Positions 42,507-53,782 of a DNA stretch of 64,000 nt are shown here, piece after piece (positions within the stretch are counted from its first letter, which is position 1; each line of letters opens with the position of its first letter). Below the pieces are notes generated by a model, which saw only the letters and a program-made list of their open reading frames with translations, did not search any database and was not told the origin of the DNA. A program made the position numbers and the translations under genes. The stretch is from Enterococcus florum (GTDB lineage: Bacteria > Bacillota > Bacilli > Lactobacillales > Enterococcaceae): NCBI RefSeq assembly GCF_004309355.1, contig NZ_BJCC01000006.1:1-64000 (forward strand), read 5' to 3'.

Positions 42507-43229
42507 ATGAAAGAACCAAGATACAAACGTGTCGTATTGAAATTAAGTGGTGAAGCATTAGCAGGTGAAGAAAAATTCGGCATCAACCCACCAATCATTT
42601 CAGAAATCGTGGAAGAAATCAAAGAGGTTCACGAATTGGGCATTGAGATGGCGATCATCGTAGGCGGCGGAAATATCTGGCGCGGACAAATCGGCGCTCA
42701 AATGGGCATGGAACGTGCACAGGCTGACTACATGGGGATGCTGGCAACGGTGATGAATGCTTTGGCTTTGCAGGATGCATTGGAAAATATCAATGTACCA
42801 ACGCGAGTTCAAACGTCCATCGAGATGCGCCAAATAGCAGAACCTTATATTCGTCGGAAGGCAGAACGTCATCTTGAAAAAGGACGAATCGTTATTTTTG
42901 CCGGCGGAACTGGAAATCCCTATTTCTCAACAGATACCACTGCTGCTTTACGCGCTGCTGAAATCAATGCAGACGTGATCCTAATGGCGAAAAATAATGT
43001 CGATGGTGTTTACTCGGCAGATCCAAAAATTGATCAAAATGCGATCAAATTTGATGAGTTGACACATTTAGATGTGATTGCCAAAGGACTACAGGTAATG
43101 GATTCTACTGCAAGCTCTCTAAGTATGGACAACGACATTCCATTGGTTGTCTTTAATTTGAACGAAGCTGGCAATATCAAACGTGTCGTTTTAGGTGAAA
43201 ATATCGGAACGACAGTAAGGGGGAAATAA
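42507..43229 (+). CDS. pyrH: UMP kinase
   Basis: A 240-residue amino acid kinase-fold enzyme that makes UDP from UMP. It shows [35 protein letters not shown] and the C-terminal [16 protein letters not shown] precedes the ATG. The frr gene starts two bases after its stop. Confidence 0.97.
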   Translation: MKEPRYKRVVLKLSGEALAGEEKFGINPPIISEIVEEIKEVHELGIEMAIIVGGGNIWRGQIGAQMGMERAQADYMGMLATVMNALALQDALENINVPTRVQTSIEMRQIAEPYIRRKAERHLEKGRIVIFAGGTGNPYFSTDTTAALRAAEINADVILMAKNNVDGVYSADPKIDQNAIKFDELTHLDVIAKGLQVMDSTASSLSMDNDIPLVVFNLNEAGNIKRVVLGENIGTTVRGK

Positions 43230-43231
43230 AC

Positions 43232-43789
43232 ATGGCAGATGCAATAATGAACGAAACAAAAGACAAGATGAAAAAGGCTGAGGAGTCATTACAGCGTCAA
43301 CTTGGCCAAATTCGTGCGGGGCGTGCGAATGCAAGTCTGCTAGACCGCATTACCGTCAACTATTATGGTGCGCCAACGCCGGTCAACCAGTTGGCTTCGA
43401 TCTCAATTCCTGAAGCACGTGTCTTGATGATCACACCATTTGATAAAAGCACGATCGGAGATGTCGAAAAAGCGATCTTGGCAAGTGACATCGGGTTGAA
43501 TCCTGCAAACGACGGCAATGTGATTCGTCTTGTGATTCCTCAACTAACAGAAGACCGTCGGAAGGAATTGGCTAAAGAAGTAAAGAAAGAAGCAGAAAAT
43601 GCGAAAATCGCTGTCCGCAACATCCGACGCGATGCAATGGATGACTACAAAAAACAACAAAAAAATGGCGACATCACTGAGGATGACTTACGCAACATGG
43701 AAAAAGACATCCAAAAACTAACCGATGACAGTGTAAAAAGAATTGATACGATCGTTGCTGAAAAAGAAAAAGAATTATTGGATGTTTAA
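43232..43789 (+). CDS. frr: Ribosome recycling factor
   Basis: A 185-residue RRF. It has the typical [37 protein letters not shown] and [14 protein letters not shown] segments and normal length. The ATG follows the pyrH stop with AGGGGG overlapping the pyrH end. A terminator follows. Confidence 0.97.
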   Translation: MADAIMNETKDKMKKAEESLQRQLGQIRAGRANASLLDRITVNYYGAPTPVNQLASISIPEARVLMITPFDKSTIGDVEKAILASDIGLNPANDGNVIRLVIPQLTEDRRKELAKEVKKEAENAKIAVRNIRRDAMDDYKKQQKNGDITEDDLRNMEKDIQKLTDDSVKRIDTIVAEKEKELLDV

Positions 43790-43795
43790 TACTTA

Positions 43796-43828
43796 AACTG
43801 ATACATGTAAACGTGTATCAGTTTTTTG
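43796..43828 (+). terminator. Intrinsic terminator after frr
   Basis: AACTGATACA pairs with TGTATCAGTT and six Ts follow. In the stretch from here to 44242 I see no gene. Confidence 0.85.
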
Positions 43829-44242
43829 TTTTTTTACCATTAGTAACTTGTGATTTAAAGCGCAATTGTGCGACTACTCACTTTTTTGAATCAGGAAGAT
43901 AAATTAGAAAACCAACAGCGAGATTCAATGACTTCTGAGTCTCTTGATGTTTGTTAAAATAAAGGAATTAATCTAACAGGTCTTGAAGTGACACATTATC
44001 GGATTGAAAATCAAAAATTGCCGCATTGCTGTTTATGAAAAATAATAATTGAATAAGGACGTTTGAAAAATACTTCTGTCTAGTTCTTCTATTTATTCAA
44101 TTTGTTATGTATTCAAAAAGACAGTACGATAAATGAATCATAGGTCTTCACTTTCTCTTAGCTTATTCCCTGATAAGATACTTTTTTCATTGCCACATTG
44201 AAGAAAGTTTGAAAATCTCTAAATACCTTTGGATTTGCATAG

Positions 44243-44291
44243 GCAAGCTTTTAGATTATTGCTATAATGGCTGATGAATCTAAAAGCTTGC
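44243..44291 (+). promoter_or_regulatory. uppS promoter inside a 15-base inverted repeat
   Basis: TATAAT (44263-44268) with TGC ahead is an extended -10. GCAAGCTTTTAGATT (44243-44257) and its exact complement AATCTAAAAGCTTGC (44277-44291) flank it symmetrically, so that the dyad centre at 44267 lies within the -10. This is the geometry of an operator. Confidence 0.6.
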
Positions 44292-44363
44292 TTCTTTTAT
44301 TTGATGAAAGAAACGACCTTTTTAAGAAAAGCATCGCTGTTTAACGAAAGTAGGAGGGAAAAC

Positions 44364-45164
44364 ATGGTTTTACGTTTTTTTCCACAAAAAGAAAAATACA
44401 CACCTGAAAAAAGTGATCTGACGTTTGATCCAGAAGGGGCGATTCCGCAACACGTCGCCATCATCATGGATGGCAATGGCCGTTGGGCTCAGAATCGTCG
44501 TTTGCCGAGAGTAGCTGGGCATAAAGAGGGCATGGAGACGGTCAAAAAAATCACGAAATATGCCAATAAGCTAGGAATCAAGGTTCTAACCCTTTATGCG
44601 TTTTCGACAGAAAATTGGAAGCGTCCGGAAGAAGAGGTCAACTTTTTGATGCAGCTGCCGGTGGATTTTTTTGATACCTTCGTTCCAGAGTTGATCGAAG
44701 AAAACGTGCAGGTACGAGTGATGGGGTATGAAGAGTTTTTACCCGAACATACACAGGATGCAGTGAAAAGGGCGATTGAACAAACCGCGCAAAATGATGG
44801 CTTGGTTCTGAATTTTGCGCTGAACTATGGCAGTCGAGCAGAAATGGTCACGGCAATTCAAGAAATCGCTTCTGAAGTAAAAGCTGGGGGACTAGAAACG
44901 AAAAACATCACAGAAGAAACAGTATCTGATCATTTGATGACAGGATTTTTACCTAAGGAATTACGGGACCCTGAACTGGTGATCCGTACAAGTGGAGAAG
45001 AGCGGATCAGCAACTTTTTATTGTGGCAGCTGGCGTATAGTGAACTTTTCTTTACAAAAGCGTTATGGCCGGACTTCGACGGGAATCATTTGGAAACGGC
45101 GATCGCTTCTTTCCAAAAGCGGAATCGACGTTTCGGAGGATTGAACAAGGAGGATAAAAAATGA
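44364..45164 (+). CDS. uppS: Undecaprenyl diphosphate synthase
   Basis: A 266-residue cis-prenyltransferase that makes the C55 lipid carrier for wall synthesis. HVAIIMDGNGRWAQ holds the catalytic Asp, GHKEGMETVKKI follows, and RTSGEERISNFLLWQLAYSEL is the C-terminal signature. The ATG at 44364 follows AGGAGGG. It overlaps cdsA by four bases. Confidence 0.96.
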   Translation: MVLRFFPQKEKYTPEKSDLTFDPEGAIPQHVAIIMDGNGRWAQNRRLPRVAGHKEGMETVKKITKYANKLGIKVLTLYAFSTENWKRPEEEVNFLMQLPVDFFDTFVPELIEENVQVRVMGYEEFLPEHTQDAVKRAIEQTAQNDGLVLNFALNYGSRAEMVTAIQEIASEVKAGGLETKNITEETVSDHLMTGFLPKELRDPELVIRTSGEERISNFLLWQLAYSELFFTKALWPDFDGNHLETAIASFQKRNRRFGGLNKEDKK

Positions 45165-45952
45165 GACAACGTGTCATCACGGCTGTAGTTGCGTTAGCAA
45201 TTTTTTTGCCAATTTTATATGTAGGAGGCATCGCTATTGAACTGACGGCGGCTGCTTTAGCAGGAGTCGGAGTTTATGAGCTGTTTCGTATGAAAGGGCT
45301 GGCTGTATTAAGCTTTGAAGGGGTTTTAGCGATTTTGGGTGCAGTCTTTTTGGTGCTCCCGGCAGAACGGTGGTTTCCATTTTTGGATGCATCTAGCAAT
45401 TTTTTACTGTTTTATCTAGTTGTTATGATTTTATTAGGGATCTCAGTCATTTCGAAAAATGTTTATACGATCGATGAAGCGAGTTTTCCGATCGTGGCTA
45501 GTCTCTATGCGGGAGTCGGATTTCAAAATTTAGTAGTGGCTCGTTCGGAAGGGATCGCCATGGTGATTTTTGCCTTCTTTATTGTTTGGGCAACCGATAT
45601 CGGGGCTTATATGGTGGGGCGGAAAGTTGGCAAGCATAAGCTATGGCCAGACATTTCACCTAATAAAACAGTCGAAGGCGCATTAGGAGGGATCGCCAGT
45701 GCAGTGATAGTGGCAGTGCTCTTTGTTCTAGTGCAGTCGAATCTGTTTCAGCAAAATCTGCTGACGATGATAGTCTTTACGATTGTCTTTTCAATCGTCG
45801 GCCAGTTCGGTGACTTGGTCGAATCGGCGATCAAGCGCCATTATGATGTAAAAGATTCTGGGAATATTCTGCCGGGACATGGCGGGATCCTTGATCGATT
45901 TGACAGTATGCTGTTTGTGTTTCCGATTATGCACTTATTTGGTATCTTTTAA
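45161..45952 (+). CDS. cdsA: Phosphatidate cytidylyltransferase
   Basis: A 263-residue membrane enzyme that makes CDP-diacylglycerol. It has about eight membrane segments and the CDS signature near the C-terminus (KRHYDVKDSGNILPGHGGI, then LDRFDS). It starts with ATGA overlap to uppS and ends at a strong terminator, so rseP has its own transcription start. Confidence 0.96.
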   Translation: MRQRVITAVVALAIFLPILYVGGIAIELTAAALAGVGVYELFRMKGLAVLSFEGVLAILGAVFLVLPAERWFPFLDASSNFLLFYLVVMILLGISVISKNVYTIDEASFPIVASLYAGVGFQNLVVARSEGIAMVIFAFFIVWATDIGAYMVGRKVGKHKLWPDISPNKTVEGALGGIASAVIVAVLFVLVQSNLFQQNLLTMIVFTIVFSIVGQFGDLVESAIKRHYDVKDSGNILPGHGGILDRFDSMLFVFPIMHLFGIF

Positions 45953-45977
45953 AAAAGCTCTGTTGCAGAGCTTTTTT
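45951..45977. terminator. Intrinsic terminator after cdsA
   Basis: AAAAAAGCTCTG pairs with CAGAGCTTTTTT across a three-base loop; it is symmetric enough to work in both directions. Confidence 0.9.
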
Positions 45978-46109
45978 ACTATTGCAAACGGCTTTGTCTA
46001 TAAAGTGTGTGTTTTCTTGTAAAAATGATCGAATAATGATAGAACTACATATTAATTAAAAGGATTGTGATACACTTATCCTAAGAAAAAAATCGAAGGC
46101 GGTTTTACC

Positions 46110-47378
46110 ATGCGTACAGTAATAACATTTTTAATTGTTTTTGGCGTATTAGTGATCGTGCATGAGTTTGGGCACTTTTTCTTTGCCAAACGTGCAGGGA
46201 TTTTAGTCAGAGAATTTGCGATCGGAATGGGTCCAAAAATCTATGCTCATATGGGAAAGGACGGAACAACTTACACGCTGCGGTTGTTGCCAATCGGCGG
46301 GTATGTTCGAATGGCCGGTTTGGAGGACGAAGAGACCGATCTGAGTCCCGGTATGCCGTTATCTTTAGAATTAGATAAGCAAGGCAATGTTCAACGAATC
46401 AATGTAAGTAAAAAGGTGCAGCTGCCAAACAGTATACCTTTAGAATTGATCCGGGCTGATTTGTTGGATGAATTAACGATCAGCGGCTATGTTTATGGCG
46501 ATGAAAGCCAGGAGACGACATACAAAGTCAACCATGAGGCAACCGTGATTGAAGAGAACGGTACAGAAGTGCGAATCGCACCGCGCGATGTCCAATTCCA
46601 ATCTGCCAAGATCGGTTCGAGAATCTTGACCAATTTTGCTGGTCCAATGAACAATTTTATATTGACGGTTCTTTTATTCATTGCCCTAGCCTTCGTCCAA
46701 GGCGGCGTACCTGACTACGATACGAACCAGATCGGGACTGTCGAGCCCGATAGTCCTGCCATGAAAGCCGGACTAACAGACAACGCTGAGATTCTCAGTA
46801 TCGATGATCAGCAGATCTCGAAATGGGAAGATCTTACAAAAGTTGTATCTAAAAATCCCGGTAAAGAATTGTCTGTTACAGCCGTACAAAATGGAAAACA
46901 AGAAACACTGATGCTTGTTCCGGAAGAACGAGAATCAAACGGAGAGAAAATCGGCATGATTGGTGTCGGCCTGCATATGAATACCAGTTTGGGAGCGAAA
47001 TTGTTGAGCGGCTTTACTCAAACCTGGGATTTGATGGGCCGAATCTTTGAAGCACTCGGGTCCTTGTTTACCGGCTTCAGCCTAGACAAGCTTGGCGGTC
47101 CTGTCATGATGTACAAGCTCTCCTCAGAAGCAGCTCAACAAGGCGTTCGAACAGTTATCTATTTAATGGCTTTCTTGTCGGTGAATCTGGGAATCGTCAA
47201 TCTTCTGCCTATTCCGGCTTTTGATGGAGGGAAAATTCTCTTGAACATCATTGAGGCCTTTCGAGGCAAGCCTTTGGATCCTGAAAAGGAAGGTATGATC
47301 ACGATGGTCGGATTTGTTTTCATTATGGTCTTAATGATTTTAGTCACATGGAACGATATTTCTCGTTTCTTCTTTTAA
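46110..47378 (+). CDS. rseP: RseP/Eep-type site-2 intramembrane metalloprotease
   Basis: A 422-residue protease. The zinc motif HEFGHFFFAKRAG lies in the first membrane helix (His about 17 and 21), a PDZ domain spans about 200-275, and the second zinc motif NLLPIPAFDGG is near the C-terminus. The enterococcal orthologue Eep processes sex-pheromone lipoprotein signals and the anti-sigma factor RsiV. AAGGCGG lies before the ATG. The neighbour normally downstream in enterococci, proS, is absent. Confidence 0.95.
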   Translation: MRTVITFLIVFGVLVIVHEFGHFFFAKRAGILVREFAIGMGPKIYAHMGKDGTTYTLRLLPIGGYVRMAGLEDEETDLSPGMPLSLELDKQGNVQRINVSKKVQLPNSIPLELIRADLLDELTISGYVYGDESQETTYKVNHEATVIEENGTEVRIAPRDVQFQSAKIGSRILTNFAGPMNNFILTVLLFIALAFVQGGVPDYDTNQIGTVEPDSPAMKAGLTDNAEILSIDDQQISKWEDLTKVVSKNPGKELSVTAVQNGKQETLMLVPEERESNGEKIGMIGVGLHMNTSLGAKLLSGFTQTWDLMGRIFEALGSLFTGFSLDKLGGPVMMYKLSSEAAQQGVRTVIYLMAFLSVNLGIVNLLPIPAFDGGKILLNIIEAFRGKPLDPEKEGMITMVGFVFIMVLMILVTWNDISRFFF

Positions 47379-47380
47379 GC

Positions 47381-47408
47381 AAAAGGTCGAAGCTGCTTCG
47401 ACCTTTTT
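47381..47408. terminator. Intrinsic terminator between rseP and polC
   Basis: AAAAGGTCGAAG pairs with CTTCGACCTTTT with a three-base loop and a T run. Confidence 0.88.
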
Positions 47409-47475
47409 TCTAATGCAAAAATGCCTAAAAAAAGTTATACTGAATAGTACGTGAAAAAGTGAAGGAGATGTCATT

Positions 47476-50400
47476 TTGTCTGCAAATCGTGAGTTATTTG
47501 AGAATTTGCTTCGTCAAATCGAACTAGCAGAAGAGGACCAGCACCATCCGTCGATCCAACAAGCAGAGATCCGACAAGTGGTGGTCCATGAGAAGTCTCG
47601 TGTTTGGGAATTCTTTATTCAAACACCGGAGATTTTACCGGCGGAGCTGTACTATACCTTCCACCAAAAATTACGTTTGGCCTTTCAAGCGATTGCAAGT
47701 GTCAAATTACATATTGAGGCGCAGAATGCGGCTTTCAATGAGTCCCTGCTGCAGCAGTATTGGCGAATTGCGTTAAAAGATCAAGATTGCGATACTCCTT
47801 TGGTCAAGCAAGTCTTGGATAAGCCGCTTCCTCTATTGCAAGGAAAACGGATCGTGCTGTTGATCGACAATCAAACAGTGATCCCCTTTCTGAAGCAACA
47901 ATACCTGCCATTAATTGAGGAACATCTTGTTTCATTCGGGTTTCCGAAGCTGCGGATCGATCCAGAGGTTGATGAAAAACAACAAGAACGTGTCCTGCAA
48001 TTGTTCGAGGAAAGAAAACAAGAACAGGATGCCGTTTTCCAGGAACGTGCGGCAGAAAGTATTGCACAGTATGAATCAAAGAAAAAAGAAAAAGACAAAG
48101 CAACAATCGATGGACCGATCCAAATGGGTAGAAACATCCCGGCAGACGAAGCTATCACACCGATGAATACGATTATCGAGGAAGAGCGTCGGGTAACGAT
48201 CGAAGGATTCATTTTTGACAAGGAAGTCCGAGAACTGCGCTCAAAACGTAAGATCCTAATCCTAAAAATGACCGATTACACCTCGTCCTTTGTGGTGAAA
48301 AAATTCTCCAATGGAGAGAAGGATGAACAGATTTTTGACGCAATCGCCAAAAACAGCTGGATTCGTGTTCGCGGAAGTGTACAAGAGGATACGTTCATGC
48401 GTGATCTGGTAATGAACGCGCAGGACATTCAAGAGGTCAAACATCCTGATCGTAAAGATTATGGTGAAGAAAAACGGGTCGAGCTGCATCTGCATAGCAA
48501 TATGAGTACAATGGATGCGACAGCGAGCGTCAGCGATCTTGTTGCTCAAGCTGGGAAGTGGGGCCACAAAGCGATCGCTATCACTGATCACGGTGGTGCA
48601 CAAGCTTTCCCTGATGCCCATGCAGCCGGCAAAAAGGCCGGCGTTAAAATTTTGTACGGGGTCGAAGCAAATGTGGTGGATGATGGTGTGCCGATTGCCT
48701 ATAATGACAAGCATGAATCACTGACAGATGCAACCTATGTCGTGTTCGATGTGGAAACCACAGGACTTTCAGCTGTATACGATACGATCATCGAGCTGGC
48801 GGCTGTGAAAATGCATAAGGGAAATGTCATCGAGACCTTTGAAGAGTTCATTGATCCGGGCCATCGATTGTCAGAGACGACAGTCAATTTGACTGGGATC
48901 ACGGATGAGATGGTTCGCGGCTCTAAATCGGAAAAAGAAGTGTTGTCCCTGTTTGAAAAATTTAGTGAAGACACTATTTTGGTTGCCCATAATGCAGCTT
49001 TTGATATCGGCTTTTTAAACACCAGCTATGTTCGTCATGGCATGGATGAGACGCCAAATCCAGTGATCGATACATTGGAATTAGCACGGTATTTGTATCC
49101 AGAATTCAAGCGTTTTGGATTGGGTGTTCTGACGAAAAAATTTGGTGTCAGTTTGGAGCAGCATCACCGAGCAGTTTATGATGCGGAAGCAACTGGACAC
49201 CTGGCATGGATTTTTGTCAAGGAGGCTATGGAAAAACACCAGATGATGTATCATGACCAACTGAACGATCATGTTGGGGAGGGGGACTCTTATAAACGTG
49301 CACGGCCGTTTCATGTCACCCTGCTTGCGAAAAATCAAGCAGGATTAAAAGATCTATTTAAATTGATCTCGATGTCCAACGTGGAGTATTTTGAGCGTGT
49401 TCCACGGATCCCACGCTCGCAGCTGAAAAAACTGCGGGAAAACTTGTTGGTTGGTTCAGCCTGCGCACAAGGCGAGATTTTCGAAGCTATGATGCAAAAA
49501 GGCGTGGAAGAGGCGAAAAATCGTGCAGCTTTTTACGATTACATCGAGGTCATGCCCAAAGCGGTTTATGCGCCGCTGATTGAACAAGAACTGGTCAAAA
49601 ATGAGGAAGATCTAGAGGATATTATTCGAAATTTGGTGAAGATCGGTGAAGAATTGGAGAAGCCAGTGGTTGCGACTGGTGATGTTCACTATTTAAATAA
49701 AGAGGACGCTATTTACCGTAAAATTTTGGTGGGTTCGATGGGTGGAGCTAATCCGTTGAATCGCCATAGCCTGCCGGAGGTCCATTTTAGAACGACGGAT
49801 GAAATGCTGCAGGCGTTCCATTTCTTAGGCGAGGATCTGGCGAAGAAGCTGGTGATCGATAATACTAATCTGATTGCCGATACCTGCGAGGAAGTCATTC
49901 CTGTTAAGGATGAATTATATACTCCTAAGATTCCTGGTTCAGAAGATGAAATTCGGGCGTTGAGTTATGGACGAGCAAAAGAACTCTACGGTGATCCTTT
50001 GCCAGAAATCATTGAAAAACGCTTGAAAAAAGAATTGGATTCCATCATCGGAAACGGATTTTCAGTGATCTATCTGATTTCACAAAAGTTAGTGCATAAA
50101 AGTAATGAAGATGGATACTTAGTCGGTTCTCGAGGATCGGTCGGATCAAGTTTTGTGGCAACTATGACTGGGATTACAGAGGTCAACCCATTGCCGCCGC
50201 ATTATTATTGTCCTGATTGTCAATACTCAGAATTCTTTGAGGATGGTTCTTACGGCTCTGGGTTTGATATGCCAGAAAAAGCTTGTCCTAAATGCGGTAC
50301 GCGCTTAAACAAAGACGGCCATGACATTCCGTTTGAGACCTTCTTAGGCTTTCACGGCGACAAAGTGCCCGATATCGATTTGAACTTCTCTGGAGACTAT

Positions 50401-51813
50401 CAAGCGGAAGCACACAACTATACTAAGGTGCTATTTGGTGAAGAGTACGTTTATCGTGCTGGAACGATTGGTACGGTGGCTGATAAAACAGCGTTCGGCT
50501 TTGTAAAGGGGTATGAAAGAGATCACAACCTGCAGTTACGCTCCGCAGAGATCGATCGTCTGGCAAAAGGTGCGACCGGAGTCAAACGAACCACCGGCCA
50601 GCACCCGGGAGGGATCATCGTTATTCCAGATTACATGGATGTTTATGATTTTACTCCGATTCAGTATCCAGCGGATGATCGGAATTCGGAATGGAAAACT
50701 ACACACTTTGATTTCCACTCAATCCACGATAATGTTTTAAAACTGGATATCCTAGGACATGATGATCCGACGGTAATCCGGATGCTGCAGGATTTATCGG
50801 GAGTGGACCCAAAAACGATCCCAACTGATGACCCAGAGGTGATGAGGATTTTTGATGGTCCGCAGGTATTAGGAGTCGAACCAGAGCAGATCTATTCCAA
50901 AACCGGAACCTTAGGAATTCCTGAATTTGGGACGCGTTTTGTAAGGGGGATGCTGGAAGAAACGCACCCGTCCACCTTCGCGGAATTGCTGCAGATTTCT
51001 GGACTGTCTCACGGCACGGATGTTTGGTTGGGCAATGCAGAAGAGCTGATTCGTCGGGGAGAAGCTACCTTAGCAGATGTGATCGGTTGTCGGGATGATA
51101 TCATGGTGTATTTAATGCACGCCGGACTGGAAAGTGGAATGGCCTTCAAAATCATGGAGACAGTGCGGAAAGGGCAATGGAACAAGATTCCAGACGAGCT
51201 GCGCGAGACTTACTTGACTGCTATGCGTGAAAATAATGTACCAGACTGGTACATCGATTCTTGTTCGAAAATCAAATACATGTTTCCTAAGGCCCATGCG
51301 GCAGCTTATGTGCTGATGGCGCTGCGGGTTGCTTATTTTAAAGTGTACTACCCAATCCTTTATTACTGTGCCTATTTCTCTGTTCGTGCCGATGACTTCG
51401 ATCTGACTTCAATGGCTAAAGGAAAAGAGGCGGTCAAGGCCGCTATGAAGGCGATCACGGATAAAGGCATGGATGCGACAACAAAGGAGAAGAATCAGCT
51501 GACTGTTCTGGAGCTGTGCAACGAAATGCTGGAGCGCGATTATCATTTTGGCATGATCGATCTGTATAAATCAGATGCAGTAAATTTTGTGATTGATGGG
51601 GATACCTTGATTGCGCCATTCCGGGCAGTACCAGGCTTGGGTGCCAACGTGGCCAAACAAATCGTAGAGGCGCGAAAAGACGGGATCTTCCTTTCAAAGG
51701 AAGATTTAGCGAGCCGCGGCAAGGTTTCAAAAACACTGATCGAGTACATGGATACCCATGGTGTTTTAAAAGATTTACCGGATGAAAACCAGCTTTCATT
51801 GTTTGATATGTAA
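47476..51813 (+). CDS. polC: DNA polymerase III PolC-type alpha subunit
   Basis: A 1445-residue replicative polymerase of low-GC gram-positives. In order: N-terminal domain, OB fold (about 235-325), PHP domain from about 334 ([17 protein letters not shown]), an inserted 3'-5' exonuclease from about 418 ([20 protein letters not shown]), a zinc motif (YYCPDCQ then CPKCG), catalytic Asp residues in [13 protein letters not shown] (about 965), and a helix-hairpin-helix near the end. The TTG start at 47476 follows AAGGAG. It ends with the clamp-binding motif QLSLFDM. Confidence 0.97.
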   Translation: MSANRELFENLLRQIELAEEDQHHPSIQQAEIRQVVVHEKSRVWEFFIQTPEILPAELYYTFHQKLRLAFQAIASVKLHIEAQNAAFNESLLQQYWRIALKDQDCDTPLVKQVLDKPLPLLQGKRIVLLIDNQTVIPFLKQQYLPLIEEHLVSFGFPKLRIDPEVDEKQQERVLQLFEERKQEQDAVFQERAAESIAQYESKKKEKDKATIDGPIQMGRNIPADEAITPMNTIIEEERRVTIEGFIFDKEVRELRSKRKILILKMTDYTSSFVVKKFSNGEKDEQIFDAIAKNSWIRVRGSVQEDTFMRDLVMNAQDIQEVKHPDRKDYGEEKRVELHLHSNMSTMDATASVSDLVAQAGKWGHKAIAITDHGGAQAFPDAHAAGKKAGVKILYGVEANVVDDGVPIAYNDKHESLTDATYVVFDVETTGLSAVYDTIIELAAVKMHKGNVIETFEEFIDPGHRLSETTVNLTGITDEMVRGSKSEKEVLSLFEKFSEDTILVAHNAAFDIGFLNTSYVRHGMDETPNPVIDTLELARYLYPEFKRFGLGVLTKKFGVSLEQHHRAVYDAEATGHLAWIFVKEAMEKHQMMYHDQLNDHVGEGDSYKRARPFHVTLLAKNQAGLKDLFKLISMSNVEYFERVPRIPRSQLKKLRENLLVGSACAQGEIFEAMMQKGVEEAKNRAAFYDYIEVMPKAVYAPLIEQELVKNEEDLEDIIRNLVKIGEELEKPVVATGDVHYLNKEDAIYRKILVGSMGGANPLNRHSLPEVHFRTTDEMLQAFHFLGEDLAKKLVIDNTNLIADTCEEVIPVKDELYTPKIPGSEDEIRALSYGRAKELYGDPLPEIIEKRLKKELDSIIGNGFSVIYLISQKLVHKSNEDGYLVGSRGSVGSSFVATMTGITEVNPLPPHYYCPDCQYSEFFEDGSYGSGFDMPEKACPKCGTRLNKDGHDIPFETFLGFHGDKVPDIDLNFSGDYQAEAHNYTKVLFGEEYVYRAGTIGTVADKTAFGFVKGYERDHNLQLRSAEIDRLAKGATGVKRTTGQHPGGIIVIPDYMDVYDFTPIQYPADDRNSEWKTTHFDFHSIHDNVLKLDILGHDDPTVIRMLQDLSGVDPKTIPTDDPEVMRIFDGPQVLGVEPEQIYSKTGTLGIPEFGTRFVRGMLEETHPSTFAELLQISGLSHGTDVWLGNAEELIRRGEATLADVIGCRDDIMVYLMHAGLESGMAFKIMETVRKGQWNKIPDELRETYLTAMRENNVPDWYIDSCSKIKYMFPKAHAAAYVLMALRVAYFKVYYPILYYCAYFSVRADDFDLTSMAKGKEAVKAAMKAITDKGMDATTKEKNQLTVLELCNEMLERDYHFGMIDLYKSDAVNFVIDGDTLIAPFRAVPGLGANVAKQIVEARKDGIFLSKEDLASRGKVSKTLIEYMDTHGVLKDLPDENQLSLFDM

Positions 51814-51871
51814 GAAGCAGAGGAACACAAGCAATAAATGAAAGAACTATTTCAAAATGAAAATGGTTCGG

Positions 51872-51954
51872 TTGAATTTTCATTCTATTTATGGTACTAT
51901 AACAATGTAATCAGACACTGAGGTGAGTGAGCGGAATTTTCGCTCACTCTTTTT
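51872..51954 (+). promoter_or_regulatory. Promoter and terminator-like leader of the rimP-nusA-infB operon
   Basis: TTGAAT (51872-51877), a 17-base spacer and TACTAT (51895-51900) form a promoter. Soon after the likely start, GAGTGAGCG (51925-51933) pairs with CGCTCACTC (51941-51949) and runs into Ts. A terminator placed just after a promoter suggests attenuation of this operon. Confidence 0.6.
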
Positions 51955-51986
51955 AATGGATTGAAAGCAAGAAGGAGGCCGACAGA

Positions 51987-52460
51987 TTGAGCAGTGTAGT
52001 TGAAACAATTACCGACTTGGTGACGCCGATTTTGGATGAACAGCAGTTTGAATTGGTAGAAGTCGAATTTGTCAAAGAAGGAAAAAATTGGTTTTTAAGA
52101 GTGTTCATCGATAAAGAGGGCGGCATCGATATCGAGGAATGTGCATTTGTCAGCGAAAAATTAAGTGAAAAAATCGATCAGCTTGATCCTGATCCAATCC
52201 CACAGGCATACTTCCTGGAAGTATCATCTCCTGGCGCTGAACGTCCATTGAAAAAGGAAAAAGATTATCAGAATGCCATTGGAGAATATATTCACCTTTC
52301 ACTGTATCAAAATGTTGATGGAGAGAAACAATATGACGGCTTTTTGAAGGAATTGACTACGGACCAGTTGACATTGACGGTCAAAATCAAAACACGTCAA
52401 AAGGACATCACTTTCGAACGCAGCAATATTGCGAAAGCTCGTTTGGCAATTGAGTTTTAA
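51987..52460 (+). CDS. rimP: Ribosome maturation factor RimP
   Basis: A 157-residue protein needed for 30S assembly. It has the two-domain layout with [25 protein letters not shown] in the first and [14 protein letters not shown] at the join. The start is TTG at 51987 with AAGGAGG upstream. It is first in the rimP-nusA-rnpM-ylxQ-infB-rbfA operon. Confidence 0.95.
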   Translation: MSSVVETITDLVTPILDEQQFELVEVEFVKEGKNWFLRVFIDKEGGIDIEECAFVSEKLSEKIDQLDPDPIPQAYFLEVSSPGAERPLKKEKDYQNAIGEYIHLSLYQNVDGEKQYDGFLKELTTDQLTLTVKIKTRQKDITFERSNIAKARLAIEF

Positions 52461-52588
52461 ACAAAAAATAAGCGATACGACGATTCACGTATCAGCATTC
52501 ATTGAAAAGTCGGTTTAATCGACAGGATGGATGTACTTCATACTTATGATAAAAATGAATCCTGCAATATGAACGAGGAGGAAAAACA

Positions 52589-53764
52589 ATGAGTAAAGAA
52601 ATGCTGAATGCATTAGACACTTTAGAAGCAGAAAAAGGAATTTCTAAAGAAATCGTCATTGAAGCATTGGAAGCAGCATTGGTATCTGCGTACAAACGTC
52701 ATTATGGCCAATCGCAAAATGTTGAAGTCGAATTCAATGAAAAGAAAGGCGATATCCATGTTTACGCAGTAAAAGAAGTAACAGAAGAAGTAATGGATTC
52801 ACAATTAGAGGTCTCGCTGAAAGATGCAATGGCAATCAATCCGGCCTATGAGATCGGTGATAAAATTCGTTTTGAAGTAACGCCGCGTGATTTTGGACGG
52901 ATCGCTGCTCAGACGGCTAAACAGGTGATTTTGCAGCGAGTGCGCGAAGCCGAACGCAGTATTATCTACAATGAATACAGTGCCTATGAGAAAGATATCA
53001 TGCAAGGAGTCGTCGAGCGTCAAGACAACCGTTATATTTATGTTAACCTCGGTAAGATCGAAGCGGTTCTTTCTAAGCAAGATCAAATGCCGAATGAACA
53101 TTACCAGCCGCATGACCGAATCAAGGTGTATGTGTCTCGTGTAGAGAATACATCTAAAGGTCCACAAGTCTTTGTTAGCCGAAGCCATCCTGATTTGCTG
53201 CGCCGCTTATTTGAACAAGAGGTTCCAGAGGTATATGATGGTATCGTAGAGATCGTCAGCATTGCCCGTGAAGCCGGAGACCGTGCGAAAGTCGCTGTTC
53301 GTTCGAATGATCCGAACATTGATCCTGTGGGAACGTGTGTCGGGCCCAAAGGCCAACGGGTTCAGGCGATCGTCAATGAATTAAAAGGCGAAAACATGGA
53401 TATCGTCGAGTGGGATGAAGATCCAGCGGTGTTTATCGCAAACTCCTTGAATCCAGCGCAAGTTGAGGATGTTATCTTCGATACAGAGAATCCGAAAGTA
53501 TGTACAGTAGTCGTGCCTGATTACCAACTGTCCTTAGCGATCGGAAAACGTGGTCAAAATGCACGTCTTGCAGCGAAATTGACAGCCCACAAAATCGACA
53601 TTAAAGCAGAGTCGGACATGGAAGAATTCTATGCGAATTATGTAGAAGACGATTATGAGGAACTGCCTGAAGAGTTTGCGGCAGATGAAGAGCTGTTGGA
53701 GAGCACACCTGATTTGACGGATGATGATAGTGAAAATGCAGTATTTGAGGAAGGCGAAGAATAA
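52589..53764 (+). CDS. nusA: Transcription termination/antitermination factor NusA
   Basis: A 391-residue NusA with an N-terminal polymerase-binding domain, an S1 domain (about 135-200, GVVERQDNRYIYVNLGKIEAVL) and two KH domains (VGPKGQRVQAIVNEL and AIGKRGQNARLAAKL). The acidic C-terminal tail (about 360-391) lacks the repeats of proteobacterial NusA, as usual for Firmicutes. GAGGAGG precedes the ATG. Confidence 0.97.
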   Translation: MSKEMLNALDTLEAEKGISKEIVIEALEAALVSAYKRHYGQSQNVEVEFNEKKGDIHVYAVKEVTEEVMDSQLEVSLKDAMAINPAYEIGDKIRFEVTPRDFGRIAAQTAKQVILQRVREAERSIIYNEYSAYEKDIMQGVVERQDNRYIYVNLGKIEAVLSKQDQMPNEHYQPHDRIKVYVSRVENTSKGPQVFVSRSHPDLLRRLFEQEVPEVYDGIVEIVSIAREAGDRAKVAVRSNDPNIDPVGTCVGPKGQRVQAIVNELKGENMDIVEWDEDPAVFIANSLNPAQVEDVIFDTENPKVCTVVVPDYQLSLAIGKRGQNARLAAKLTAHKIDIKAESDMEEFYANYVEDDYEELPEEFAADEELLESTPDLTDDDSENAVFEEGEE

Positions 53765-53782
53765 CCAAGGGGGCCAGCTAAG

